Source: Phaeotremella fagi
Taxonomy: Eukaryota; Basidiomycota; Tremellomycetes; Tremellales; Phaeotremellaceae
Length of the DNA: 64,000 nucleotides
NCBI GenBank assembly: GCA_001599715.1
Contig: BCHU01000003.1
Location: 620,001 to 684,000, forward strand
Reading direction: 5' to 3'
Within the stretch, counting starts at the first letter, position 1. Each line of letters starts with the position of its first letter. This document shows positions 45,847-60,369 of this stretch, in pieces. The translations under genes were made by a program, and so were the position numbers. The notes beneath the pieces were generated by a model. The model had not been told where the DNA came from. It saw nothing but the letters and a program-made list of their open reading frames with translations, and ran no database searches.

Positions 45847-46728
45847 ATGCTGACAAAGAGTCCAACGATAAGATTACTATATATACTACCAATATTGATC
45901 CTCTTGATGCCATTTATCTCACCATCTCTAACAAGACAATTCATCGCCACTACTAAATCAACTTACAAGTACCAATCAAATATAATCCCAACTTCCACCA
46001 TAGGTAGATTATCAGGTTTATCTTTACCGTTCGCTTTATTCTCCTCTTCAGCCAGTAACAAAGAAGAAGGTAAAATGGGTGATTTCAAAGTTCAAAAGAG
46101 TGATAACGAGTGGAGAGCGGAACTTAGTAAAGAGCAGGTGGGTATCTATTTGTTTTAACACCACATTCGATTCTGTAAAGAAATGAGAATATAAACTGAT
46201 ATATTCCACAGTTCCGTGTTCTTCGTGAGAAAGGAACTGAAAGACCTGGTTCACATCCATTCGATAAGAAGAACGACGAAGGTGTTTACAGTGAGTCCCA
46301 AGTCGATCGAGATGGAAAGTCAGAAATCTTTTCGCTGATCACCCTCATTCCAGCTTGTGCAGCATGCGATGCACCACTCTACACCTCAAAAACCAAATTG
46401 TAAGCCAGAGCTTCGTCGTAGTGATGATCTACCTCACTTACAAATCGTAGTAATTCCGGATGCGGATGGCCAGCTTTCTACGATACGATCCCAGGAGCTG
46501 TTATCAGACACGAAGATAAATCCATGTTCATGACTAGAACTGAAATCGTTTGTGCTAATTGGCAAGTCCATCTGTTACTCTTTTCATGTGTTTTAAGCTA
46601 ATATTCGATACAGCGGTGGTCACTTGGGACATGTTTTCAAAGGTGAAGGATTCCCTAACCCTGTTGACGAACGTCATTGCGTTAATGGAATTTCATTGAA
46701 TTTCAAGGAAGACGAAGGGAAGAAGTAG
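45847..46728 (+). CDS. MSRB: Methionine-R-sulfoxide reductase MsrB with N-terminal anchor
   Basis: MsrB reduces the R form of methionine sulfoxide in proteins using thioredoxin. The catalytic domain is complete: EWRAELSKEQFRVLREKGTE, GVYTCAACDAPLYTSKTKF, SGCGWPAFYDTIPGAV, CANCGGHLGHVF and ERHCVNGISLNF. Zinc ligands are the two CxxC pairs (CAAC, CANC). The catalytic Cys is in RHCVNG. Before it lie about 75 residues with a hydrophobic helix (LLYILPILILLMPFI) and a Ser/Thr-rich stretch. An internal ATG at about 46075 (MGDFKVQKSD) would give the usual cytosolic enzyme. Two isoforms, membrane-anchored or mitochondrial and cytosolic, are possible. Five exons run to 46728. Confidence 0.92.
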
Positions 46729-47089
46729 AGGCAGATGAGGATGGGGGGTAGGATGGAATAGATATTATGGTTTCGGTTGCTGTACTTATGCTGTGGATGG
46801 GTTGATGATGCATAGTTTATTGGTTGTCTACTAGGATCAGTGGAGGAATTTAGTTGGTTGCCACGCGTCTCGCGCCTTGACTTTCTTTCAAGGAATTCGA
46901 TCAACATCTTCTTGCTTTTTGATATTTACTTGTTTATTGATTTCTATTTGAAAACATATCTTATACCTGTCCCAAAGTACTACCACCACTGAGGATATCA
47001 ACAATACCAGTCATATAGCAAAAGCTCATATCATATCTCTCACGCACAAGCCACTTACCCAATAATCATCACCTTAGATCAAATCAAAC
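46729..47089. promoter_or_regulatory. Intergenic with one MCB box before BIM1
   Basis: A 361-bp gap. It carries ACGCGT at 46863-46868, 222 bp before the BIM1 ATG, in a locally GC-rich patch followed by ctcgcgcc. The box lies close to the MsrB stop and could equally be chance. Confidence 0.4.
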
Positions 47090-48549
47090 ATGTCCGTCTA
47101 CGTTGGTGAATGTAAGTCAACTTCGTATCACTCTGCTGCATTATCCCCAATCCAATCCGATCTGGATACTGTTTGAAAATCGACTGACGTTCACGCCCCA
47201 AAGCTCGTGGAGAACTTTTAGCTTGGTTGAACGACCTCCTTGCTCCTCAACAGATAACTAAATTAGAACAATGCGGTACTGGTTCAGTGTATTGTCAGGT
47301 CAGTAGCAGTAGTTGCATTCCAATAGATATACCATTCGAAATTAGACTGATAATGTTGAATAGGTTATGGACTCAATTTACAGTAAGTTCGGAAAGATGT
47401 CTTTCAGTCACATGTCATTCCTTTCATCCACCGTTAGATGATCAATATCAAAATCCATGTGTTGCGACAATACTAACTTGATGGTTTAGACGACTTACCA
47501 ATGTCCAAAGTCAAATACAACGCTAGAATGGAATACGAATATCTTGATAATTTCAAGATCCTTCAAAAAGCTTTCAAGACTCATCAAATCGACAAGGTAA
47601 GTACCGAATCTCATCGATGTTAAAACCTTACTGATCATCTGTTGTGTCTAGCCCATACCGGTTGACAAGTTGGTCAAGTGAGTTTAATTATCCCCAGTCA
47701 ACAAACAGATACCACGCTAATAGCGTAGATGTAAAATGCAAGATAACCTTGAATTCTTGCAATGGATGAAGAAATTCTGGGATTCCAACAGTCGTGGTGA
47801 TGGGTACGACGCAGCTGGACGAGCGTAAGTGTCCATTCTCTCCGTCTCTTCGCCAAAAAATCCAATCCACTGACAATCGTTTATAGTGGTGGACAAGTCC
47901 AAGCTGCCCCCTCAAGTTCTAGAGCTCCAACAACAGCCCGTACAGTCTCACGTGCACCTGCAGCCGCTCCTCGAGCTGCATCTGCCGCTTCAACAGCTCA
48001 GTTGGCATCTTTAACTGCTCAAGTTCAAGATATGCAAATCCACTGTGAGGGTTTAGAGAAGGAGAGAGATTTCTATTTCGATAGTGAGTCTGCGATCCCT
48101 AAACACAGGAATTCATGTTGGGGTGCTAACGATCCCGCTTTTAGAACTTCGTAAAATCGAACTAATCGTTCAAGATAGAACTGGAGAAGAGGCTGTTGAT
48201 GAGTCTGAGAAAGCTGTTTTGGCAAAGATTCAGGAGATCTTATATAGCACGGAGGTAAGTGTGGACATTTGATGGCTGCGACGAAGGACTGATCGTTTGG
48301 CGTTCTTCTCTTTCTATCTTATTACATTGATTTGGTCATGGACTATTGACAATGATGTTTGAACGCATATCGTTATATCACTATACGCCTCGATATTATA
48401 TAGGACGGATTCGAGGTATGTCATTGATTGCGGCGCTTCTTCGAACAAAACACTAATTTGTCCTTTGGCAGGCTCCTGAAAATGGTGTTGAAGATATCGG
48501 TGGATTAACTCTTGAGGATTCACATCCAGATGACGAAGAGACTTTCTGA
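47090..48549 (+). CDS. BIM1: Microtubule plus-end protein EB1/Bim1
   Basis: Bim1 tracks growing microtubule ends and helps orient the spindle. The calponin-homology domain opens MSVYVGESRGELLAWLNDLL and continues ITKLEQCGTGSVYCQVMDSI, PMSKVKYNARMEYEYLDNFK, ILQKAFKTHQIDKPIPVDKL and DNLEFLQWMKKFWD. A Ser/Ala/Arg-rich linker (SSRAPTTARTVSRAPAA) leads to a coiled coil and the EB homology domain, GLEKERDFYFDKLRKIELIV and KIQEILYSTEDGFE. The acidic end DDEETF has an aromatic last residue like the EEY/F of EB1. About eight exons; one is a 12-nt microexon (48404-48415) coding DGFE, needed to complete the domain. The first exon ends after GES. Confidence 0.95.
48404..48415 (+). other. BIM1: 12-nt microexon of BIM1
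   Basis: The sequence tatag|GACGGATTCGAG|gtatg places four codons, DGFE, between two introns in phase 0. Those residues complete the EB-domain end, YSTE-DGFE-APENG, so the exon is needed for the normal protein. Confidence 0.8.
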
Positions 48550-48792
48550 GTAGATGGGCTAGGTTTGGGAGGGGATGTTTTTCATGAATGAGATACTGTT
48601 ATGGAGAGGGCGAGTTGAACTGGTTATGCTATGCAATTTTACGACTAACCGGATGGGAAGGGATTTGCTTGAGATTCCCAATCTACAGTCTGTTATCGCT
48701 AAGCATTGTTCCGTCTGATACATATACATCCATCTACTACCCATTATATACCTTCTCTAGATGAGTTAATTTACTGGCAGGCAATGGGTAAA

Positions 48793-48798
48793 ACGCGT
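48793..48798. promoter_or_regulatory. MCB box (ACGCGT) upstream of MCM5
   Basis: Exact, palindromic ACGCGT. It is the distal of two boxes, 173 bp before the MCM5 ATG, with a flanking CGCG. Confidence 0.6.
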
Positions 48799-48843
48799 CG
48801 CGATTGATGAAATGTATAGAGTGTATGGGAGGTGCCTTAAATA

Positions 48844-48849
48844 ACGCGT
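48844..48849. promoter_or_regulatory. MCB box (ACGCGT) upstream of MCM5
   Basis: Exact ACGCGT, the proximal box, 122 bp before the MCM5 ATG. The pair is 51 bp apart. Confidence 0.6.
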
Positions 48850-48965
48850 CGATTATTGAACCTGAGTATATCATTTCATTTCCATACATGCATTGAACAA
48901 TTCTTTTCTTTTGACAATAACATTCTTATCTCAACACTCCAAACACCAACAACGAGAGTATAACA

Positions 48966-51881
<2,916 letters not shown>

Positions 51882-52421
51882 GTGGTGTGTGGTTTGTATT
51901 GATGTGTTTCTTTTTGGTTCATCTTCGTTTCTGACTTTGTCTTCGACTTTTCCCTGGGTTTGGAAATTTTTATCTATATACTAGTTTCGATACCCTTCCG
52001 ATTTCCCAGGATCATCCGTTTCGTATCTGTAATGCAATTTTTATAAAGACACATGTCAAGACTTCTCACAGTGTAAAGAGTGCCGTGTGCAATCTAACAC
52101 TTGAGAACAATTCCAAATTCAATGTTTTGATTTCCATGTTGATCTACAAGTACAAGTACAAAGACCATAAAAGTTTTCACCTGATGATGAGACGAGAAAA
52201 CGATAAGTAAATGGGGGATTAAGAAGGTGATTCAAGTAATTCGAATTGGTATAGTTAATGAAAAAGTGAGCTTTGAGTAGCCAAAGATCCTCTGAAAGGG
52301 GTAGACGAAAGTTGATTTTTTTTTGGTTAAAAGAACGGAGGTGGTGATACAAAAATTCCTGCTAACAAACCCTAAAACAATCATGAAAGAACAATCAAAG
52401 AATCTGATTTTAACCCTGGTT
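51882..52421. other. Convergent intergenic region between MCM5 and glutaredoxin
   Basis: A 540-bp stretch between two stop codons, A/T-rich with T-runs. It should hold both transcript ends. The open frame at 52119-52352 on the minus strand shows no protein-like content. Confidence 0.5.
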
Positions 52422-53685
52422 TTAAAGTATCTTGGGTGGAACTCTAACTACACCTCTACGTCTTCTCGGTAAAAGATCTTTCTCTTCCAGTAACTTTGAT
52501 AAACCACCTTCGGCATGTAAGAGAGTGATTTCATCTGATCCACCTAAGGATTCGAAATCTATTAAAACGTTTGGTACCGTTCTTCGACCTGTTAGGTTTT
52601 CTAGTAGTTGTTGGATTTTCATGTAGTCGGCTACAACAGATTTTTGGTGGTTAGACTGTTAGGATTTTATGGGGGTGGGAGTTGACTTACATCTTTGATC
52701 TAATTCTATCACTAGTGGATCGGGTGTTATTGAGTAGGTTTCAAGAATGTCTTTTACGTTCATTGAATATGGACAATAAGTCTGAAAAAGGTGGATATTA
52801 GTTCAACGACTAGAAACAAAAGAGATGAATCCTGACATACCTTTGAAAAGATAGCGACTCTATATAATTTCTTAGCGTAATCTGCCCAACCTTCCTCGAA
52901 ATCTGCACCAGAACCAATAGCTTCCAACAATCTTTCCATCCCCCTCCCACCCATCTTTTTGAGATAAGCTTGTGAAGGGACATCCCAATCTTCAGGTATC
53001 AATCCACCTTCGACCAACCACCAAACCAAAGCTTTCAGAGAATGTTTACGATCTTCTTCGATGACATCTTGTCTTCTAGCTGCTACTTGTTCCTCCGCTA
53101 ATTTCTCTTCTTCAGTCAATGGAATTGATTCAGTGTAGGTTTCCCAGAACAAATCGTCTTCTGCTATTAATTCGTCCTCGTCGGCGATTAGGACACTTAG
53201 ACCGTTGTTGTTGACGTTGTGATCTCTATCCGGTTGGAATCTGTTTCTGCCCGAGGGATTCGCATTGCTTTTAGACGTCACTTCTGGGAAGGGGTTTTAG
53301 TTACGGTACTCAATAAACGATGCCAACAATTTCCTAACTCACCTCTCGAATATTGTCTCAATTTAGATCCATTGTCAAACCCTGTACTACCAGGACTTCT
53401 ACCTATCGAGGTGAACACGAATAAAAAGAAACAAATTACTCCAACAATCGTCAGAGGTAACGCATGTCGATGAGCTCTGTTTTTGATATTATAAGAAACT
53501 CGTCTGGCAGTTCCACGATTATTCGATGATCCAGGTAAATCGAAATCGAAACCTGACTCTTTCGAGGTGAAGGGTATAGTTATGGTTGGCATACTTAATC
53601 TTGGTATTGGTGTTGAATTGGTACGTGGACTCGAAGGAACTGAATTACACTTCGGAGTTTGTGGTGTTGTTAAGGAGACGTACAT
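52422..53685 (-). CDS. Membrane-anchored monothiol glutaredoxin (Grx6/Grx7-like)
   Basis: About 350 residues in four or five exons. The cytosolic N-terminus is Ser/Thr/Pro-rich (MYVSLTTPQTPKCNSVPSS). A basic patch (RAHRH) precedes one membrane helix, LPLTIVGVICFFLFVFTSIG, giving a type II anchor. A helical acidic linker follows (FWETYTESIPLTEEEKLAEE, GGLIPEDWDVPSQAYLKKMG). The C-terminal glutaredoxin domain has VAIFSKTYCPYSMNVKDILE with active site CPYS, then VIELDQR, LENLTGRRTVPNVLIDF, the TVPN cis-Pro loop, and LHAEGGLSKLLEEKDL. CPYS with an anchor is the arrangement of yeast Grx7 in the Golgi/ER, so the domain should face the lumen. The long acidic linker is larger than in yeast. The first intron joins QYSRE to VTSKSN. 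Confidence 0.87.
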
Positions 53686-55625
53686 ATGGGTTTTGGGGGT
53701 TGGATTAAGGTGAAGTGTAATTGATTAAATTGGTATTGGACACTGATTAGATCTAATGTCAAGGTTGTTTTGTTGACAAAGGTGTGTTGTCGTTTAGATT
53801 TGGACCAGGCGTTTCGTTGTATTGACAAAGGAGTTGAGGTTGAGGTTAGTGGAGTGGCGAAGGCGATGAGTATTAGCAATAAGGGGGGAAGTCGGATTGG
53901 ATGATTTGACAAACGATTATATGATTGATTATAGAATATGTAGAGTAATAGAAGTGACTATATATGGATGAGAAAAGAAAAGGAACGCTGAGTATAGACA
54001 ATAGAGTTAAAGAACGAGTAGGTGAGGAAGCAAGTGAAACTAGAGTGAGAAAGTAAAGTAAAGGTAAAGCGCACAGGAGGGAAAAAGGGCTCCAACGTTT
54101 AGCGCGAAAATTTAAATGAGTGAGAGTCAAAGTGATATTTGGTGGGTCTGGGTGAAATCAGACGAGACGGGGGAAGGTGAGAGAAAGTCCCCTAGCGCGA
54201 TATCAGAAATATCTATATACAAGATATATACAAAGAATAAATAATATGTATATACCTATGTTGACATGGTTGAAGTGGTCAAGTGAGCACTTTCTGTATA
54301 CGCGTTGTGATGTAAAGTACCTAATAAGTTAACGTCGTAATAAAATAGTAATAATAATAAACTAAAAGTTAAGTAAGAATAAGGATAAATACAGGTTCTG
54401 AACCTCGGTATGTCAATGGATTGAGTTACGCTGGAATTTCACACCCAAACAAGAAAACTTTAAAAGCACCTAGTTACTCAACAGACATGACATACAAGGG
54501 TCACTTAAGGATACAAGTATTGACAAACAACTTATTTGCTCGGGTACCAAGGTACCAAATTTGTATTCAATTTCTCCTTTTTCCCTCCTTGTCAATCGTA
54601 ACTTATTCTCTTAGAGTCGATTGGAATTGATTTATCGATGAAAGTCATCCCGTAGATCGCACTTGCTTGGCAGAAGTCTTCTTTTTCATTTGTTGTTTGA
54701 CAGTAGTTGAATTACTCTAAGTTGACCTTTGAGCGGGGAGGGATGGAGGATGTGCTGCGCCTTAAGTAACAGTCTCCCTGAATGCTCAAAGATCTTCAGG
54801 TCCGCTGGCGTGGCTCCAGAGCCAGGTCGTTATTAAGGACGTTATTGAGACTCGTGAGTGCGACGACTGGCGTGAGAACATAACACGCAAATACGACAAG
54901 CATATTCATATTACGTTGACCAAGTTACTGTAGTTCCCAGGTCAAGAGTGGCAAAGAAAGGCAATGCAGAACTAGGTAAAGTACGAGGTATCAATATACC
55001 AGAATACAAGCACACCAAATGTCTCGAACTTGCCTTGCTGACGAATGCATTCGTCACATCAAAACGAGTAAAGTGGCTTTTTACTCGTACGACGACACTC
55101 AACCTTTTGTTGCTCTACGACGTCTTCTTCTCTTCCCTTGAGAACAATCCTGAAAGATATCTAAATCCTGATTCGAAATTGACTTAACGTGTTCGTCTTC
55201 AAGCCTTTGAAATTCGGTCCACTTTGATCCTGCTCAAAATGGTCTTGTAGCTTCGGTCGTTGCGTCAAATATCGATATTTCGACCAGGAAGTAGTGTCTC
55301 CGAGGACGATTTAACATACTTACGACTAATCTGATCTTTTGGTCTTCTGTGGTAACGCTCCACAAAGTCCTTCTAGTGACAATTTGAATATATGCACAAA
55401 TGAATTTGGGATCTGACTTTAAATTGTTTCGCCAAAAGTCCCTATCCTTTCATCTCACCACTCCAAGTTGGCCTTCTGATATTAACTCTTCAGTTTACTA
55501 TTGGCGGATAAGAAAGACTGTCTCTCTCTCGCATTTCTCTATTTTCTTTTACTACTTTTTTCGCACTGTTTTCCAACAATCAAAACTTTTTTTTCCCCAG
55601 ATCGCATCACACCTCACCGTTCACT
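53686..55625. other. 1.9-kb gene-poor region
   Basis: The longest stretch without a supported gene. 54190-54380 is very A/T-rich (atatatac-type steps). 54780-54830 has a hairpin, TGGCTC-ca-GAGCCA. Short open frames on both strands (for example 54911-55102 minus, 54948-55187 plus) show no domain and no splice-extended similarity. About 55430-55500 carries pyrimidine-rich sequence and TTGGCCTTCTG, also found before the tandem orphan copy 2. The last 130 bp before 55626 is T/C-rich, fitting a promoter and leader. An ncRNA or eroded element is possible but unproven. Confidence 0.5.
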
Positions 55626-56180
55626 ATGGGTAAAAGAAAACAATGGAAGCTCCCGGAGTATTCGGAAACCGAAAGGTCGACGGTCCGTTTTGGGCCAAGT
55701 ATCTGGCTTATATTCAACGAGGGGCAGAGTCGACAGTACGGAAGCGAGTATCAAAATGCTTGTTTCAAAGAAGATGAGACCGATCGATTCACTCATGGAA
55801 CCGTCCATTACGATTGGAAAGATGCTGATAAACCCCAAGGCAGGTGTTATAGCTCAGACGACATAGGTGAGGGTGGGGTCGAAGCCAAACTTCAGTCATT
55901 GATGATCGATTACCTTCAAACAATCAAAACATACTGCGGAGATAAAACTGTTCAGTTCCACTCCAAATCGGCTCGTGAGCTCACCGCATATTATCTCCCA
56001 GTCGATATCTCCACCGTCACGATGGAGAACGCTGCGGAGTACTTCAGAATCCGAGAGACCGGTCCGAGCAAACGTGGGTGGCCCACATGGGATAAATCAT
56101 GGGTCATCTCTGTCAGAGACCCGAACGAAGTATTGAATGAAGTTGAGAAGGATGATGATTCTAAATGTGTTGTTTGCTAG
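55626..56180 (+). CDS. Single-exon orphan protein ending in CVVC
   Basis: An intronless frame of 184 residues starting MGKRKQWKLPEYSETERSTV, in a window where almost all genes have introns. The sequence has the aromatic-rich block FGPSIWLIFNEGQSRQYGSE, TVHYDWKDADKPQGRCYSSD, a helix LQSLMIDYLQTIKTYCGDK and RGWPTWDKSWVISVRDPNE. It ends EKDDDSKCVVC. The last four residues, CVVC, fit a CaaX-type box (Cys, two aliphatics, any), so prenylation and membrane attachment are possible, though Cys at the last place is uncommon. I recognise no family. It sits alone in the gene-poor region. Its upstream sequence shares a short element with the tandem orphans, but the proteins are not visibly related. Confidence 0.65.
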   Translation: MGKRKQWKLPEYSETERSTVRFGPSIWLIFNEGQSRQYGSEYQNACFKEDETDRFTHGTVHYDWKDADKPQGRCYSSDDIGEGGVEAKLQSLMIDYLQTIKTYCGDKTVQFHSKSARELTAYYLPVDISTVTMENAAEYFRIRETGPSKRGWPTWDKSWVISVRDPNEVLNEVEKDDDSKCVVC

Positions 56181-57317
56181 GATGGAGAAATGATCGACGG
56201 AGGACATGGATGGGGAAGGGGCCGTTTACTGTAATCGTTGTGAAGGAATATATATATAAGACATGCATTCAGTAGATTGCGATTTGATTACTCTGCTTTT
56301 GACCTGCGTGTATAATATAAGCACTGTAAGAGTCTTAGTAATGGGTAGAGGCTGAGAAATATCTAAACTTTGAGCACAATTTGCAAGTCACTGCACACTG
56401 CACGAGTACGTCTGACTTGGTACAGGTCAAATAGCAGTGTGGCAGAGGACAAATTACAAGTATCAAGACACGCAGATACTGTATATTCAATGGTTAACCG
56501 ACATCTCAATTGATTCCAATTTTTTAGTGACAGTGAAGAGGGAAATATGATCTTATTTACATCGTTTCTTTCAACCTCTTCATTACGCCTTGCCAGTGGA
56601 TACTGTATTTGTAATAAGTAGAGCAGATCATTGCTGATATAAAAGTACACGTCATTTTAAATTACCCTTGTCTCACCTGGTGTCACTAGAGTATAGGTTA
56701 CCAACTGAGAGTAAGACCCAAAGAAATCTCAACGTTCATATAACCATTAATCTCTTCTCAACCTCTTTTAGATCTCCCAATCCCACCCCCCACAGGTCCT
56801 CTCAACTGCCTAAGCGTTCAGCGGAAACAGTCAAAAAACGAATTCAGCTATCCACCTAAATTCGGATTGATTGTTAATCAACCTCCACTCTTCCTCTTTC
56901 CGCTTTCGAGTGACAGCAACAGGAGACAGTGACATTCGACGTCTGGATACGAAGTACGAATCTATCTCAAGATTGGATTTATCACATCTTCAGTCAAAGG
57001 TATCAGTCTAAATTCTATCGATATCGTCGAAAGAACATCAGCGAAAGGTTCACTCAACATTACAATACCTGCTTGATAGCGCGTCGCGTTGAAAGCGGTG
57101 TGTGAAGGAGGACTGTTTTATGGAATTTAGAACATCTTTATTGAAATGTTTGTCATCTTTGTATAGAGACTTGATATAACCTAGATAATTGTTCTGGGGA
57201 TAACTGCTTGACGAGAAAAAAAGATTGGGATTGTCAGCATCATCAATCCGACAAAACAGATTAGTAACCAGATTAGAAATTCAACTTCCACTCATCCAAC
57301 CCACACTCGAAACCACA
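56181..57317. promoter_or_regulatory. Upstream region of the FPK1-like kinase
   Basis: A 1.1-kb gap. Its last about 400 bp, with mixed CA/TC tracts, is probably the kinase promoter and long leader. A GCGCGTCGCG patch at 57079-57088 resembles the MCB context seen before MCM5 but lacks an exact ACGCGT. The kinase frame stays open back to 57225 without an ATG before 57318. No RNA gene or repeat was seen. Confidence 0.5.
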
Positions 57318-60300
57318 ATGTCATCCCTTGCTTCGCCCCTTCCACCTGTATCTACATTCGCTCAACCTCAACTATCAGCTTCTACCTCCTCCTCAATTTC
57401 TGATGGTCACTATATCCCTTCATCAAATGGGTCACCGTTACCTTCACCTGGACCTGGACCCAGTTCAGGAACCAGTTCAAGATGGAAGAACGTTTTCAAG
57501 ATTGGTAAAAACGGTACGATAGGGAAAGGTAAAGAACCCAGGACTCCAATATCAATATCAAACGGTGACAACGAGATTTATTCGCCCAATCTTCAAATCG
57601 ATCTTGATTCACCGTCTTTATCAAGTCCTTCACAAAATGGTTTCACTTATCCACAGAGACAAATGTCTTATCGATCTTATACGGAACCTTATCCTTCTTC
57701 TCATTCGAATATCGGTATGGGTACACCTGTTTTACCAGAAATGGACAGATCACCTTTCATCGTAGATGATCATTTCACAGATAACGTTGAGAAAGTTTCT
57801 GGTATCGAAACACAACCTCTGTCATCATCCAGAAATTCAGCTGATCGTTCAAGACCCCATTCATCGATTGCTTCTTCACATACCGACAGATCATCCTCTT
57901 CATCTCATTCGCAAACTCGGCAATCTTCTACAACAGGGACTTCGACTTCACCAAACACGGCCATTCATAGTTCACAACATTTAGACACTACCGGTCAACG
58001 ATCTCCCGGTCTTGGTCTGTCAAATTTCAAAGGTCGATTCTTTTCTTCACCATCGTCAAGTACAGTTTTCGGTGATGATGGAAGTAAATCAAGTAAACGA
58101 TCCGAGAAATATAAAGGTCTCAGTAAGATCAACGGTTCAGCTTCTTCCCCATCTACCAATCCTAGTAATCGAAAGAAATCAGTTGGGTCTTCAAGTATCT
58201 CTTCCAATCCTCATTCTCCGTCAATATCATCACCTAAAACACCTGCCCGTTCAAAACGAGGACCTTCAAATTCTTCAAGTCGATTCCCATCCATTTCACC
58301 TAAAGATGAAAATGTCAAATCGACAGAAAAGGGATCAGTCGCTGTTAGGTTTCTACGGAGAGTCGTTTCTGCGCCAAACACGAAAGCATTGTTTTCGCAA
58401 GCAATTTTCGCCAATGCTCCTGAGGTTCCACCACTTCCTTCGAAAGAGGTCCCTTCTCCTGTGGTGGTCATTCAACCTACTGCCGAGGTGGATTTGACGT
58501 CTTCTCCACCTGATAGTGCTTCAAAGAGTTATTCTCCAGCTTCACCGATGGATTCGAGTCCTTCACAGAATCGTTATAACAGACCAAGAACCACTTCGAC
58601 CTTGAATCCAGCAACGCCACCAAGTTTGACCACCACAACTACAACTAGACAATCAAGAGCTCACTCAACGTCCAACGTTAATTTACATAAAGCAGCTGTT
58701 GACGGTTCATCTTCGTTAAGTCTGGTTCCAGGTGGTGGAACACCTGGTAAAGATTCACATCATAAGCAAGTCTTCAGAAGAACCTATTCAAGTAATTCAA
58801 TCAAAACTAGATCAGTCGAGGTCTCACCTTCTTCATTCCAAAAAATTAAGTTATTGGGTAAAGGAGATGTCGGAAAGGTTTATCTTGTTAGGGAAAAGAA
58901 ATCTGATAAGTTGTTTGCGATGAAGGGTGAGTCATTAGTGTGTCAATGAGGGTGAATACTGATTTAGTTTCGACAGTATTGTCCAAAAAAGAAATGATCA
59001 AGAGAAACAAGATCAAAAGAGCTCTTGCCGAGCAAGAAATTCTAGCTACTTCAAACCATCCATTCATCGTTACTTTATTCCATTCGTTCCAATCTCAAGA
59101 CTACCTGTTCTTCGTTTTAGACGTAAGTCCTATTCCGCGACCAGGACTGACAACGAAAAAAAGTATTGTATGGGAGGAGAATTCTTCCGAGCGTTACAAA
59201 CGAGACCTGGGAAATGTTTGGCGGAAGAACATGCAAGATTCTATGCGGCTGAGGTTATAGCGGCTTTGGAATATCTTCATCTTAATGGTTATATTTATAG
59301 GGATTTGAAACCTGAGAGTTCGTCTTTTTTTGTTCAGTTTCGGATGACGTGACTGATCAGGTTTTAGATATTCTTTTACATCAATCTGGACATATCATGT
59401 TGTCAGATTTCGATTTATCGAAACAATCAGGTGAACCAGGTGGAGCACCTGCGGGAATCAAACAAAGTGGACAGAATGGGGTAGGTCGATTTGATCTTTT
59501 GTTAATTCGGATACTGATCGTTTGTTTCAGGTCATGCTAGTCGATACTAGAAGTTGTATCGCTGATTTCCGTACTAATTCATTTGTTGGTACTGAAGAGT
59601 ATATCGCACCTGAGGTTATCAAAGGTTGTGGACATACTTCTGCGGTTGATTGGTGGACTCTGGGTATTCTTGTTTATGAAATGATTGTGAGCTAGGTTCA
59701 TGTTGGTACAATACTCGTACTCACCTTTATCAGTTCGCTACTACTCCTTTCAAAGGGTCCAACAGGAATGCTACCTTTGCGAATGTCCTCAAACATGAAC
59801 CAAGTTTCCCAGATTCTACCCCTGTCACCAGGTAGGTCATTCACCAACGCTATCAACGAAAGATACTGATGCGTTTCGATTAGTTTATGTAAATCAGCCA
59901 TTCGGAAACTGTTGATCAAAGATGAACACAAAAGATTGGGGTCGTCATCAGGAGCATCGGAAGTGAAACAACATAAATGGTTCGCAACCATCAATTGGGG
60001 ATTATTACGAAACATGACACCACCGATTATACCTGCTGAATCTAACGGAATCGATGCGATCAATTTCAGGACGATGAGAGATAGTAAAAGTATGGATTTC
60101 GGTAGTAAAGATGAAGCCGTGAGTTTCTGTCTGATTGCCTTAAACACACTGCTGAAGTTTGATGGTAGGATATCATTCATGCACACGCTGGATCACCTAG
60201 TGTTACCACTGGAGCTACGACACCTGGAATGTTGACACCTAAAGAATTAACTCAAACCCTTTCACCGGATTCAGTGGCTGAGGTTGGTAGTACTAGTAAT

Positions 60301-60369
60301 ATCTATGAGAAGGAGAAAAATCCTTTCGGTGAATTTTCCAGTGTCACTAGAGATATTGAGGGGTGGTAG
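57318..60369 (+). CDS. FPK1: AGC-family flippase kinase, FPK1/KIN82/NRC-2 type
   Basis: These kinases phosphorylate P4-ATPase lipid flippases at the plasma membrane and Golgi; in Neurospora NRC-2 represses conidiation. The first 520 residues are disordered and Ser-rich with many SP/TP sites. The catalytic domain begins [20 protein letters not shown] (Gly-loop), with Lys in LFAMKVLSKKEM. The HRD-equivalent is [14 protein letters not shown], the Mg loop is [12 protein letters not shown] (DFD as in this group), and the activation loop insert precedes [20 protein letters not shown] and [31 protein letters not shown] and the tail [17 protein letters not shown] follow. The GTEEYIAPE plus DFD form is characteristic. 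Eight or so introns lie only in the kinase half; one donor is the unusual gttcgt after KPE. Confidence 0.93.

Larger units (their letters stand above)
48550..48965. promoter_or_regulatory. MCM5 promoter with two MCB boxes
   Basis: The 416-bp gap has exact ACGCGT boxes at 48793-48798 and 48844-48849, 173 and 122 bp before the MCM5 ATG. The first continues as acgcgtcgcg. MBF (Mbp1/Swi6) binds such boxes to drive G1/S genes, including MCM genes in yeasts. Two copies at this distance from an MCM gene make function likely. Confidence 0.7.

Noticed and set aside
54911..55187. Opposed short frames at 54.9-55.2 kb as a decayed gene or transposon
   Set aside because: No conserved motif, no terminal repeats or target duplication could be found by eye.
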